A DNA stretch of 24,078 nt from assembly GCA_003427395.1 (NCBI GenBank), contig BFEA01000940.1, positions 152,852-176,929 of the forward strand. Direction: 5' to 3'. Source of the stretch: Chara braunii. Its lineage: Eukaryota; Streptophyta; Charophyceae; Charales; Characeae. The stretch's first letter is position 1. Every line of letters starts with the position of its first letter. The translations under genes were made by a program, and so were the position numbers. Under the pieces are notes generated by a model. That model had not been told where the DNA came from and ran no database searches. It saw only the letters and a program-made list of their open reading frames with translations. Of the stretch, positions 1 through 9,419 are shown in pieces.

Positions 1-7
1 CCATAGC

Positions 8-30
8 CAGGGACCAGGCAATGGTCCCTG
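8..30. repeat. Perfect 9-bp hairpin
   Basis: CAGGGACCA pairs with TGGTCCCTG around the 5-nt loop GGCAA. It lies at the very left edge, so its context is not visible. No T-tract or ORF end suggests a terminator. Confidence 0.5.
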
Positions 31-111
31 TTAAACTCACGTCCCTCCTGCGCCCGCGCGCCCCATCACCCCACAAAGTTCCTGCTATGCCAACAGCAGG
101 CTCTGGCATCG

Positions 112-138
112 GGAGCTAACGCAGCGCTGCGTAGCTCC
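112..138. repeat. Nested palindrome
   Basis: A 14-nt perfect palindrome, ACGCAGCGCTGCGT (119-132), is flanked by GGAGCT and AGCTCC arms. Together they form a long hairpin interrupted by one unpaired A at 118. Function unknown. Confidence 0.5.
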
Positions 139-1474
139 GCTAAGCGATCCCCCGCCGTCAATGTGACCCTGAGGCAAAAACTGTTCAGTTTATTTTTCTG
201 CATAACATAGTTTTTTTTCGGATTTTTTTGANTTTTTTTTTTTTTTTTTTTTTGGCTGGGACCTTCCCTGGTCCTTGCACGCGCTGGCCACCGGGGACCC
301 GGGCAGCCCGGCTGGTAGCCAGGCCCTTAGCCAAAGTTCACTACGGAGTCCTTTTTTTTTTGTGTGTGTGTGTTCATACATCATAAAAACAATTCCGAGA
401 AAACCTTTTTGGGGCATTTTATAAATGCCCAAAAGATGCCACACACCATTTTACGCTTCGCTAGTGGGACTTGGCCCCTGGGGCTAGGGCCCACCAGCAC
501 GAGAATACTTCTATGTGTGATGGCCCTTCTGTATTTTTTCAGATTAAAAAAATTGGCTTTCACATGAAAAAAAAAGGAAAAAATTGGCTTTCAACGAGAA
601 AGTGAAATTCAGCCTAGGGTGCTCCCATCAGCCAATAGGCTGTAAGCCATCGAATTCGTCGCCCCTTTTTCTGGAAGAGAGCTTGACTCAGAGGCCGATC
701 CCACTATGAACTTTTAACTTTTACGAAAAAGTCGTAAGAGTCCCTTGAGAGTAGGAGAAGTGCCGAACTTTTCGTAGGGAAAAAGCGGGATCCCATAGGC
801 CGGACTTCTAGGCGCTTTTACGAAAACGTCGCCGAATTTCGATGGCCGTGCACGAGGCCAGCGAAGACACCCGGTCTCCTTTTTGCTGCAAGGAAGACCG
901 CATTCACAAAAGAAAAAAAAAAAAAAAGCCCGAAAACATGCCTACTTTTAGGGTGAAGGGTAGGGGGTCACGGGCTCCCTACCGTTTCCTACCAACCTTG
1001 CGCCGCGGGTAAAGGCCGTGGCGACACGCACATTTTCACGAGTAGAAACAGGCATTTTCTGTTGCACTGCCGTGGGACGGGGAAGTTGGGGAAACCATGT
1101 GGGATCCCATTTTTTCCCAAAAAGCTCTTCTACTAAGTACTATGGGATCAGGTACTCAGCCAATGGGCTGGCCCGGGTGAACACACAAAACACTGTAGCT
1201 CGGTGGCATACATACCCCCCACCTCAAAAGTGGCACCTATGCTACCGTGCTACAGTGCTTCCCGAATTTAAAAACTACAAAACTCGACATTTCCTGGCCT
1301 CCGGATTGGACGACCGAAAGGACAACCAACATCGAATTGAAATACTCACGGCCGTGCGATCACAGAACCATCCACGGCCTGGGGCCGTCACCGAATGCCA
1401 CACGTGATCGAAACGCCACTGCCGGCGAATACTTCTGTGCTGGTTGGCCCCAGCCCCTGGGTCGTCGCATCTAA

Positions 1475-1598
1475 GGGCCCCGCCACACAGGCTGTCGAAC
1501 TGTGCAAAACGAGAATGAACTTGCCGCTTGAACGTGGCCAGATGCGCCTGGCACATTTTTGTCGTTTTCATGTTTCGAAAGCCTGTGTGGCGAGGCCC
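1475..1598. mobile_element. Tourist/Harbinger-like MITE (about 124 bp)
   Basis: The ends are inverted repeats. GGGCCCCGCCACACAGGC at the left matches the complement of GCCTGTGTGGCGAGGCCC at the right with one mismatch, and the similarity continues inward past TTCGAA. The element is flanked by TAA on both sides (1472-1474 and 1599-1601). Short size, long terminal inverted repeats starting GGGCC and a 3-bp TAA target duplication are hallmarks of PIF/Harbinger (Tourist) MITEs. It has no coding capacity. As a transcript it would fold into one long imperfect hairpin and could be a small-RNA source. The class assignment rests on end structure only. Confidence 0.55.
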
Positions 1599-1602
1599 TA
1601 AG

Positions 1603-1625
1603 AACAACAACAACAACAACAACAA

Positions 1626-1656
<31 letters not shown>

Positions 1657-1700
1657 AAAGAACAAGAACAAGAACAACAACAACAACAACAACAAAAACG
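1603..1700. repeat. (AAC)n / (TA)n / (AAC)n compound microsatellite
   Basis: An (AAC)n tract is followed by (TA)n (about 1634-1656), AAGAAC units and a second (AAC)n tract. It directly abuts the right end of the MITE. Open frames across it encode only low-complexity Asn/Gln or Tyr/Ile runs and are artefacts. Confidence 0.85.
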
Positions 1701-2219
1701 AAAAAGAAGGGGAAAAAAAAAACTTCCCCGATGCGTGATAACCATCAGATCCATTCTATGATGTGCTAGCGTGAGTGTGCCCTCAGCGAGGGCATCTATC
1801 CACGAACAGCAGGTAGAACAAAAAAAAAGAAAAAAGCACCCCTTATGCTGTGATTGCGGTCGGATACAGGATGCTACAGTACTTGTCTGGAACTGAATTG
1901 TACTGCCTGCCGTGGACTCCGCCCTGCCTGGCTGGCAGGCGCTGCAAGGACCTACCAACAAAAAGAAAAGAAACGAAAACGACATGTCTCATGGTCCCCA
2001 CGTACTGCCCAGATACATTCCTCAGAGCACTGGTGTAACTTCCACCTACGTGAGGGCCTTCCCCACATCGGTGGATTAATTGTTCTTTGTTTCTTTTTTT
2101 TTTTTTCCGTCTTCTTCTTTCCTTTTTTTTTTTCGCCTCCATCCCTGCCCCGAGCCCCTGATTTCTTCGGAGAGGCTCATTTTGGAGATTTTGTTTTGCC
2201 TGGCTGATGTACTACTGGT

Positions 2220-2528
2220 TTAAACCACCAGTACTTGGCCCATACATTAGCCGCGGGGCGGGAGCGTTATTGCCCCCGCAACTTTCGCGCTATCCACGAC
2301 ATATCATCCTCAAACTAACGCTCCTGTAGAAAGAGGGCACTAGTCCCTAGTCAACGCGCTCGCTAAATGGTGCGAAGGAAAGGAGAAGAACAGGAGGACC
2401 GAAGCGGAAAGGCTGAAGGGCCCGGCCGTTTGTCTTTTCGAAACGGCATTTTCCACTTCGGCGGAATCCAGCGCGCAGGGCATATTCAGGCCCGGCTTCA
2501 ATAGCTGGGCCAAGTACTGGTGGTTTAA
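2220..2528. mobile_element. TTAA-flanked MITE-like element (about 300 bp)
   Basis: A perfect 22-nt inverted repeat lies at 2221-2242 and 2506-2527, with core ACCACCAGTACTTGGCCC and its complement. Both copies are bordered by TTAA (2220-2223 and 2525-2528). TTAA duplications are typical of piggyBac-type insertions. The inner 263 bp has no meaningful ORF but contains a GC-rich hairpin (GCGGGGC with GCCCCCGC) near the left end. A related single end, ACCACCAGTACC, followed by a similar GGGGC/GCCCC hairpin occurs at 12421 without a partner, so this looks like a dispersed family. The piggyBac assignment is an inference from TTAA alone. Confidence 0.4.
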
Positions 2529-3330
2529 TACCGAAAAAAAGAGTTCTCAAAAAAGCATTTTGGGGATGCAGACCAGGGTTGTGGGTGTTTGATCATGTAG
2601 TATTGGTTACCTTAGGCTCTGCTTTGGGGGGGCATGGGCTCTGGGTGGGATTTGATTGGGACTCTGTTGGGGGGGGGCGGGTTTGGACACTATCCCTACT
2701 GGAGGGTTGGGGCCCCTGCGGTAGTGGATGTCGTAGGGGTCCTCTGGGTTGACGTAGCGCTGGGATAGGCTGTCCTAGGGGTTGAGACTCATCTGTTACC
2801 TGCATGGACAATACCGCCAAATTAGAATAGCACAGAGTAACTACCGTTGATGATAGAGGCTGGGGGAGCGGATGGTGGCCGTGAAGCCGCTGAGGACGGA
2901 AAGCAGAGCCACTCTGGGGGATGCTACTAGACTGCCTAGACATCCAATTGATGATAGAGGTATGGGGAGGCCCCGCACCCCCGGCCCCGCTCCCAGCCAA
3001 CCCCGGCCCCACACCCCACTCGACGCTGCCCTCGGCCCCGCGCCCAGGGCCGCCCCGGGCTCACTAGGGGTGGGTGTAGCCTTGGGGGGGGGCCGAGGTC
3101 GAGCTAAAACGGCATTTTTGCAATTAGACCCAAGGGGTGCAGGCTGCCTGTGGCGTACTATTTTCTGGAACCATGCAACCTCCTGCGCACCCTTCTATTA
3201 TGTACCCCCTTCTTCCACCTGTTCAACAGTCTCCTCTTCGAGTCTTCTCTTTTCGCCGTCGGTTTCGAGGCTTGCGGGTGACCACTTTACGATCTGGTTC
3301 GGACAAGGGCAATTTTCAAATTTTATCGTA
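2529..3330. other. Non-coding, GC-skewed region with short repeats
   Basis: No supportable gene. It contains G-rich stretches (2625-2700), a 13-nt direct repeat TTGATGATAGAGG (about 2848 and 2948), and a C/G-rich block (2970-3095). The 26-nt stretch at about 2878-2903 is similar to 8609-8634; both include CTGAGGACGGAAA. That marks a shared dispersed repeat. Confidence 0.5.
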
Positions 3331-4250
3331 ATTCTTTTTGCAAGATTTCGTTTTCAAACTTTCGAGTTCTTGAACTTTCGTAGGAACCGCAAGCCTTAGT
3401 GAGTGCGTGTGCAAACTTGAATCGGCCATTCCAACTTACGTGTTCTAGGGACGCAATTGGCAGTGATATGTCCTTTCTTGCGCAAGATTTTCCCCGCCCG
3501 CACCGGAATTGGCTGGAACTTTACGCGAAGGCATCCAGACTTTCGTTTTTATGTTGCGAATTTGAATTAATCGAGCTGATGCAACGTAACTGTATTTGTG
3601 CATGCTGCTTCGACTTCTCGCCGCGCAAGCTAACTTCCGCTCTCCCCTCCTACGCCTACTCCTTCGCGCCTTCTTCTTCGTTCCCGTAACTGTCATCCAT
3701 CCCCCACGCTTGCGCATTTTTCTTCTTCTTTTCCCTTTGAGCCTTGCATCTTGCGCACCTTTTCACTTCTCCCTCTTACCTTTTCGTACAGGAGGCGAGA
3801 GAAGCGCCCCGCTGTGACGAACCATTTCCCGACCCCGTGCCATTTTTCGTACCCTTTCTTTTGCTTGTATCACACCAACCCCAGGAAAACCCCGTTTCGA
3901 GTTTTTGTTTTCGGAGGTCGCATTTTCCTTTTTCTGAGAGCTTTTTCGACTTCTGAGTTCTGTTTTTCTTTTTGCAAGACGGGAAATACATGGGAACTTA
4001 CGTGCGCCTTAGCGAGCGCATTGGGAATGAGGCTCGGCAGATGGGAATTCCGGGAAAAGCGGAACTTCGATGGGTCATTTTTGGGTGTGTAAATGTTCTT
4101 GGGCGCGCCGGGGAAAACTTTCGGAATTTCTTCCGGACACGAATAAGCGTAGCATTTTCTTTTCCCGCGTCGCTTTTTCGCGCGCGGATATGATGATTTC
4201 AATTTTGAATTAGGAGCCAGCTGTAACTGTTTCAGTGCCTTTTTTTTTTT
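3331..4250 (+). repeat. Duplicated T-rich leader upstream of module A
   Basis: Two related blocks (about 3350-3600 and 3950-4240, roughly 0.6 kb apart) share CCTTAGYGAGYGC and a TTTGAATTA...GTAACTGT stretch in the same order. The same features occur on the minus strand upstream of module C (about 11340-11070), so the repeated module extends well upstream of its TATA box. No ORF in it is conserved between copies. It ends in an 18-nt poly-T tract. Confidence 0.4.
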
Positions 4251-4530
4251 TTTTTTTGACGACACCGTGCATGCAAAAACTTCTTCCTCTCTGTCCCCCG
4301 CATCACCCCCTCCCGCGCCTCCCTTCCCTTCCCCCTCCTTTTTCTCTCTTCCCGTAAATGTTTTTTTGCCTTCTCCCTCTCTCTCTCCCGCCTTGCTTTC
4401 GAGCGCCCATTTCCCTTTCTCGATCATCTGAATCTTGGACCCGTCTTGCGCCACCTCTCGCGCCTTTTCTCTTCTCACCCTCTGAGTCGGGCGTACGACG
4501 CGCAATCAATCCCCCGATAACTCCCGCTCG

Positions 4531-4721
4531 CCAATCAGGTGCCTGGATCGATAGGACCTTCCTATCGCGCGACGAATCTGATTGGTTGAACCTTGAGTTC
4601 CGAGGGATCAACATGGCGTTCATATAGCACTCGTCTCAAAGTCTTCTCCTCCTTCTCCTCTTACACCTCAGCTTTCCTTTCGCCTTCTCCCCCTTCTATC
4701 TCCCCTGTCGCAACTATAAAA
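4531..4721 (+). promoter_or_regulatory. Module A core promoter: inverted CCAAT pair and TATA box
   Basis: CCAATCAG (4531-4538) and its exact inverse CTGATTGG (4578-4585) flank a CGATAGG/CCTATCG hairpin (4549-4567). A pyrimidine-rich stretch follows, then TATAAAA at 4715-4721. The string ACTATAAAACCCGCAA is identical in module B. Module C has the same order and spacing on the minus strand. Conservation of the whole arrangement in three copies argues for a genuine RNA polymerase II promoter. Initiation would be expected about 30 nt downstream, close to the conserved GTGGCTA at about 4786. Confidence 0.65.
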
Positions 4722-5670
4722 CCCGCAAACGCGTTCGCAGATCTTTCTTACGTTCTCGACACTCGAGCCAGCTTCCCGGAAGCAGTGGCTAGGCAGAGTG
4801 TTTGATGCGGGTCGAAGATTCCTGTCGTGCTGATGATGGGCTGGCCGGTTGCGCGCCTGATCGCCACGACGGACTGTGGGATCCGGGCGAACCGTGTCGA
4901 GTTTACGACAGCGGGGTGACGATCGCAACGGTGGGAGTTAGCACGCGACGGTCGGGATCGTCGGTGTGGGTATGAGGATCGATGTTGAGTTGATTGGCCC
5001 GGGGCCAAATTGGAATTAATGGTGTATGCGCCTTTGCTGCGGATTGTTATCTTTGACGTGAGTGTACAGCGGTGACGCCAAACTTTTCTCTTTTTGGATT
5101 TTGTCATCTTCTATTTTGGACTTTCTTTCGCTTGACTCCCTCTCTCTCTCTCCCTTTTTAAATAATGATGCGTCTGAATGATTGTCCCTCTCTTAAATGG
5201 GAATGAGTCGGCCTCCTGTTTCGGCGTAAAAGAACTTCTTCCGGAACTCTTCCATTAGTTTCCTGGATAATCCTCCTACGCAAGGACCCCGTCTACTTAT
5301 CTTGTGAACGGTGGATGCGTATGTACAGTGCAATGCGATTCAACTTTTCCCGTGAATGTCTATTTTCGCACCTTCCACAGTGAATGCATGTATAGAGATG
5401 TGTGACTTTTTGAATTGATTAGAGGAATGTCGTCGGGATTTTGTTCGAGAGTACAAGAGTGTTTAGATCCATAGTCCCGAACGCACCGGCATGCCATCCG
5501 CCTTACGCGGCACGACATCAGCAGCCACGCCACCAGGCGACCTTGAGAAACAAGGCGCCGGAAACCAACAAGCGGATGTGTGTTTACTCCCTCGTGTGTC
5601 AAGAAGGGTAGATTGAGGGTCGCATGAATGATTTTCGCTTGTAATGATGCCTGTGTGTATATATATATAC

Positions 5671-5702
<32 letters not shown>

Positions 5703-5756
5703 CGTCACAAACAGAGCTGCCCGGTAAATATATATATATATATATGATTGATTGAT
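4722..5756 (+). other. Module A leader (promoter to ORF)
   Basis: About 1 kb between the TATA box and the ORF. Its first 300 bp are similar to the same interval of modules B and C: GTGGCTA, then GACGGACTGTG and GGGGTGACGATCG-type stretches. No continuous frame is conserved between copies, so it is probably 5' untranslated or intronic. I could not identify convincing splice sites. A (TA)n microsatellite occupies its 3' end. Confidence 0.45.
5657..5745. repeat. (TA)n microsatellites
   Basis: Two TA-rich tracts (about 5657-5702 and 5727-5745) are separated by a 24-nt unique stretch. They sit immediately 5' of ORF A and are absent at this point in module B, so they may have replaced the original start region. 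Confidence 0.85.
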
Positions 5757-6206
5757 ATGTGGACTGACAAGCACCCCTCGATTGGGCGTCAGCCTCCCGT
5801 ATCTCCCATCCCAACGCGACATTTTCCCTACAGCGAGGAAAGGACACGTGTATGTGAGTGGGATGTACGAGAAGCCGTCGCACAAATCGCCGGGCACTAC
5901 TACTTCCCTCCGGCCAACCGTTGTTCTGGGTTCGTAGACGCTGGATTTGTCATTATCGATACACACTTTCCACCCTACTCGATATTATTGCCATTTAACG
6001 AGCTGATCGTCATTCCGTGGACGGCCGTGGCGCCCCATTGGCCCCGCATTCTGTGCACGGAGTGCCAGCGTTTCAATCGCTACGAAGCGAGGGGCTTCCA
6101 CTATCGAATACGAAGTGAGGACGAGCATAAGGAAAGAGCCACTCGACTGAGACCATCCATGTCGGACTCGGAACTGACCCATGAACGACGACGAGATCTG
6201 ATATGA
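5757..6206 (+). CDS. Uncharacterised small protein, copy A of a three-copy family
   Basis: This 149-residue frame starts at the first in-frame ATG and ends at TGA. I do not recognise the family. Residues conserved with copies B and/or C are: EER at 27-29, C33, WDxREA at 35-40, AQI at 42-44, GFVxAGF at 58-64, FPPY at 71-74, LLPFNEL at 77-83, PWxxVxPxWPRxLCxEC at 87-103, and a charged tail with RPSxSDxEL. The C100/C103 pair could bind metal, but no partner pair is evident and copy B lacks the first Cys. No signal peptide or membrane helix is seen. The start is uncertain: copy B uses an ATG nine codons further in, where A has ATT. Similarity to copies B and C continues past the TGA, where B has CGA, so this stop may be a CpG mutation and the protein slightly truncated. 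Confidence 0.5.
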   Translation: MWTDKHPSIGRQPPVSPIPTRHFPYSEERTRVCEWDVREAVAQIAGHYYFPPANRCSGFVDAGFVIIDTHFPPYSILLPFNELIVIPWTAVAPHWPRILCTECQRFNRYEARGFHYRIRSEDEHKERATRLRPSMSDSELTHERRRDLI

Positions 6207-6378
6207 AAACGAGACACGCGAAGCGTGCCAGAGCCTTTCCGTTCTAAACGACGAGCCGTAGCTCGGTGGGAAGCCTGACAATGCTTTTTGGATTGAATTT
6301 GGATCTTTTTATTTTTGCGCCAAGTCCGCGCGCGCATTCTGCGACGCGCGAAACTAATCGACTTGCTTCATTGGACCA

Positions 6379-6520
6379 ACACGGGGGATTTCAGTTCTGT
6401 CTATGTCCCCACACTCAATTTCCAAAAATCCTTGGCACACCCCTTCTTGCTGTTTTTCTAGGCCTCTTTTCTGCACAGTTAACACTCCGAACGGAAGACA
6501 GCACAGGGCGTGAGGTTGCG
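6379..6520 (+). repeat. Module A conserved 3' tail
   Basis: ACACGGGGGATTTCAGTTC, CCCCACACTCAATTTCC and CACAGGGCGTGA occur here in order. The same series follows ORF B (8329-8475) and, inverted, copy C (9315-9188). It is non-coding and probably a 3' untranslated or downstream region. In the A-B tandem it lies about 60 bp before the module B promoter, so the two units are almost directly joined. Confidence 0.65.
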
Positions 6521-6580
6521 CGTCACACCGCTAACCAGGCAGTAGCGTGTAAGGAGCTTTCCCGCTCTATGCGCTACTAT

Positions 6581-6720
6581 CTGATTGGTTGGAAGCACCG
6601 GCTCCCGGATCGATATGACTCTCCCGAGGCAATTCCCTCTCTCTCCCTCTCCCTCCTTGATCACCCTCATGCCATTAACTCTCACGCTTCTATCTCGCCT
6701 CTCCTCTCGCAACTATAAAA
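6581..6720 (+). promoter_or_regulatory. Module B core promoter
   Basis: CTGATTGG (6581-6588), a CT-rich tract, then TATAAAA at 6714-6720 within the same ACTATAAAACCCGCAA string as module A. CCAAT-to-TATA spacing is about 133 bp, against 137 in A and 132 in C. The upstream CCAATCAG half of the inverted pair is missing, because the tail of module A begins where it would be. B may therefore be driven by a shortened promoter. Confidence 0.6.
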
Positions 6721-7732
6721 CCCGCAAGCGCCTTGCTGCTTGACACACTAAACACGCTACATTATTCAGGTCTGCGCGCCAGGCTAGTGGCTAAGCAGAG
6801 TGGCGACCTACTCGCTGGAAAAGTCCTTGTCAGCGGGTGATGATCAGGAGGTTGTGCGCCGGATGTCCACGACAGACTGTGAATCCAGGGGAGCCTGCGC
6901 AGTATTTACCTGGGGGGGTGACGAGTACGTAGCGATCGACCGGGAGTACGAGACGGATGGGCCGTCGGGCAGATTGAGACGATGATCAGTTGTGAGTTGC
7001 ATGGCCCAACAACATGCCGCGCGGTCTAGGGGTTTGCATGTTCTCTTCTTCACCTTCCTTTCTATGTCTTTGGAAGTTATGTTTTTGGCGAGACGACACC
7101 TTCCTTTTCGTATTCATAGTCTCTTTTTGAGTATCGCTATCTTTGGGAATGATGTGGGTGTGAATTCGAGTGCTATGAATGAATCACATCTTTAATCTTG
7201 CATGGGTGTATTTGGTTCCGATAACCTTGGATAAAATGATCTTCTTAGTATGTGGAATGACATGTGATTGGATATGGGAATGTTATCCTAAATGGTCCTT
7301 TGCCATTGAACGCATGATGAGGGAAAGATTGTCCGAGTAAACAAGCGTGATCTAACTATTGCAACTTGTGATCTGGAGCGATAAATTAGCCAAATGAACG
7401 ATCTCTTGTTGATCGACCCGATTGCATCCTGCAAGACTCTAATTCGGTCTACGGAATGATTCCCTCCGCTCACAAAATGACTTGTGACTTGTCGTAAATG
7501 GTTCCTTGTTGCCGGATGCATGTTAAGGAAAAACTTCCGTGATTAGACGATTGCATAAGATTGTCGGTTTTGTTGCCGGATGCATATTAAGGAAAAACTT
7601 CCGTGATTAGACGATTGCATAAGATTGTCGGTTTTGGGCCACGATTGCGCGTCCCGACTCACATAAAGATCTATTCGAAAGATAGGGCGTTTGACTGACC
7701 AACGTTAGGCCATGAGGATAAAAGATGCGAAC
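6721..7732 (+). other. Module B leader
   Basis: Similar to module A just after the TATA box (AGTGGCTAAGCAGAGTGG, CGACAGACTGTG, GGGGTGACGA). It is also similar to module C at 7040-7115, through TTTGGAAGTYA and CGACACCTTCCT-type stretches. No ATG-initiated frame is conserved between copies. It contains the 64-bp tandem duplication at 7507-7634. Likely 5' untranslated or intronic. Confidence 0.45.
7507..7634. repeat. 64-bp tandem duplication
   Basis: Positions 7507-7570 and 7571-7634 are identical except for one G/A difference (7522 versus 7586). The near-identity indicates a recent slippage or replication event. No ORF crosses it in the sense of the module. Confidence 0.9.
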
Positions 7733-8215
7733 ATGGCGGGAAGATACCCTGTTGTAACCATAGCGCCATTCCCATGCGATGAAGAAAGACCCCATTTGTG
7801 TAAATGGGATGCGCGCGAGGCTTTCGCCCAAATTGGCGGAACATATCACTTTCTCGCAGAAAATGTGTGTTAAGGATTTGTGAATGCCGGGTTTGTGATT
7901 ATGTATACCGACTTCCCTCCCTACTGCCTTTTCCTCCCTTATAACGAGCTCATCATGGTTCCGTGGATTGTGGTCACTCCTTACTGGGCCCGAACGGCGT
8001 GGGACGATTGCCAACAAACAGAGCATTATGGGCGTCAGGGGTTCAACCGTCGTGCACGTGGCAAGAAGGAGCATAAAGGAAAAGCTCGTACCCTACGACC
8101 CTCCACGTCGGATACCGAGCTGGATAGCGAGCGACGTCGGGAGTCGGTCCGAAACCGCGACCCCACGCAATTTTCACCGTTGTTCCAAACTAACCGGCGA
8201 AAACATACCGTTTGA
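7733..8215 (+). pseudogene. Uncharacterised small protein, copy B (one internal stop)
   Basis: The frame opens at ATG 7733 and runs 160 codons to TGA 8213-8215, but codon 47 is TAA (7871-7873). Copy A has TCT (Ser57) there, so a single base change of TCA type could have created it. Before the stop it has EER, C23, WDxREA and AQI; after it GFVNAGF, TDFPPY, LPYNELI, PWxxVTPYW and RPSTSDTEL, all matching A and C. The first Cys of the CxEC pair is Trp here. The alignment runs without frameshift across the stop, so decay is very recent, or the TAA is read through, spliced out or an assembly error. A downstream ATG at 7880 would leave 111 residues. Confidence 0.55.
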
Positions 8216-8328
8216 GTCCACCGGTATTTTTTGGGTTAGCCCAACCTTCTTGTTGATTGCTCATATCGTTTGGCTGTAATACGCGTGGTTTGTCTTTTCC
8301 TTATTAACCGTCTTGTTAACCGGAAATC

Positions 8329-8475
8329 AAACACGGGGGATTTCAGTTCCGTCTGTATCCCCACACTCAATTTCCAAAAATCATTGGCACACCCTATTTC
8401 GCCATCTCCCGGGGCCTTAGCGCAGTTTACGCCACTCCGATGGGACTTGGTACAGGGCGTGACGTTAACTTGTCA
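8329..8475 (+). repeat. Module B conserved 3' tail
   Basis: ACACGGGGGATTTCAGTTC, CCCCACACTCAATTTCC, TTGGCACACCC and TACAGGGCGTGA match the tail of module A about 1953 bp upstream, nearly base for base in places. This fixes the tandem period and orientation. Confidence 0.65.
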
Positions 8476-8521
8476 CATGCCGCTGCACACCCCCCTGTAA
8501 TTTTTTTTATCCTTTTTTTAT

Positions 8522-8599
8522 GGGGGTCCGGAGCCGAAGCCAGGGGTGCCCACCCCCGGACCCCCACACCCCCATCGAGGCCCCGGAGCCGGGGCTCGA
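8522..8599. repeat. Two adjacent GC-rich hairpins
   Basis: GGGGGTCCGG (8522-8531) pairs with CCGGACCCCC (8556-8565). A second arm pair, TCGAG plus CCCCGG, folds on CCGGGG plus CTCGA (8575-8599). They sit just after the module B tail. The sequence that follows (GGCCGTAAGCC...CTGAGGACGGAAA) recurs near 2878. Probably part of a dispersed GC-rich repeat. Confidence 0.5.
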
Positions 8600-9187
8600 C
8601 AACCCTGGCCGTAAGCCTACTGAGGACGGAAACTGGAGAATCTGATGCTCTAGGTTTAAATAACCTCCGGTAGAATTCAAGAATAGCCAGAGGGATCTGA
8701 TGATGAAAAGTCCAACATCTCTCTAACAGGAAAAAATTAGGGTTCGCCAATAGGGTTTGTAGTGGCGTGTTTACCCCTAGCGTTTGAAATGCCCTGTATG
8801 ACGTGGCTCCTTTGATAGTGCTTCAATCAGGCCTAGGAAGGGAGGTGAGAACCGGCTTAGCCCTAATGCCTATAACCGCTGTCTGGTCAACGACCAATGG
8901 AATGGGTGATGATCTTGGGTATACTCAGATAGGACCTTGGGAGTAGGGATGTGTCAGGGATCATAATGATGAGTGAGGATGGGATGGTGTCTCATAGGGG
9001 AGTCCGACCAGTTAGGCAACATAACCGGATGATCAAATGGTCAGCTGCTGACGGCCCGTCACATGCCTGGTAGCCAGTCTCTACATAACCTGGATTAAAA
9101 AAAAAACAAAAAAAACAAGGGGGTAAGTACGGTGCAGTCACATTTTCAGTTCCAAATCCACTTCACGCATCAATGACGAGCTGATAC
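8600..9187. other. Unassigned non-coding interval
   Basis: No gene, RNA or repeat could be supported here apart from a short A-rich tract (9098-9117). It separates the module B tail from the inverted module C tail. Confidence 0.5.
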
Positions 9188-9315
9188 CAACCTCCCACCC
9201 TGTACTGTTTTCCGTTCGAATTGATTAAAAATGCGGAATAGGCCCTGGAAAACAGCAAAATGTGGTGTGCTAAGAATGTTTGAGAATTGAGTGTGGAGAC
9301 ACAGACAGAGTTTAC
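9188..9315 (-). repeat. Module C conserved 3' tail
   Basis: Read on the minus strand it contains CTCCACACTCAATT, TTAGCACACC, GCTGTTTTCCAGGGCCT and TACAGGGTGGGAGGTTG. This is the same series as the tails of A and B but more diverged. It marks the 3' end of the inverted copy. Confidence 0.6.
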
Positions 9316-9362
9316 ATCTCGCGTATGGTCCCAGCAAGCGAGAAAAGAAGGGAAGTTTTAGA

Positions 9363-9400
9363 GAAAAAGAAAAAGAAAAAGAAAAAGAAAAAGAAAAGGA
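9363..9400. repeat. (AAAAAG)n microsatellite
   Basis: Six or so AAAAAG units lie between the decayed ORF of copy C and its tail. The plus-strand open frame through it is a low-complexity Lys run. Confidence 0.85.
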
Positions 9401-9419
9401 GAAACCGGCGATCAGGGAA

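Larger units (their letters stand above)
1..1470. other. Non-coding, low-complexity region
   Basis: No credible gene. It holds poly-T and poly-A tracts (about 233-253, 352-360, 911-926), one ambiguous base at 232, short hairpins near the left edge, and T-rich DNA. A 21-nt stretch at 480-500 is repeated in inverted orientation at 1437-1457 with two mismatches. The open frames here are short, lack family motifs and overlap on both strands, so I treat them as chance. Confidence 0.6.

Noticed and set aside
950-970. Telomere-like TTTAGGG resemblance
   Set aside because: A single imperfect unit (TTTTAGGGTGAAGGG), not a repeat.
1275-1985. 236-residue minus-strand frame
   Set aside because: It runs through the MITE and the AAC/TA microsatellites and encodes low-complexity Cys/Leu/Ile runs.
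2593-3012. Proline-rich minus-strand frame of 139 residues
   Set aside because: GC-skewed DNA with no motif; an overlapping plus-strand frame is equally open.
9181-9190. Second primer-binding-site-like string (minus TTGGTATCAG) at the module C tail
   Set aside because: The match stops after ten bases, no LTR end precedes it, and modules A and B lack it at the same place.
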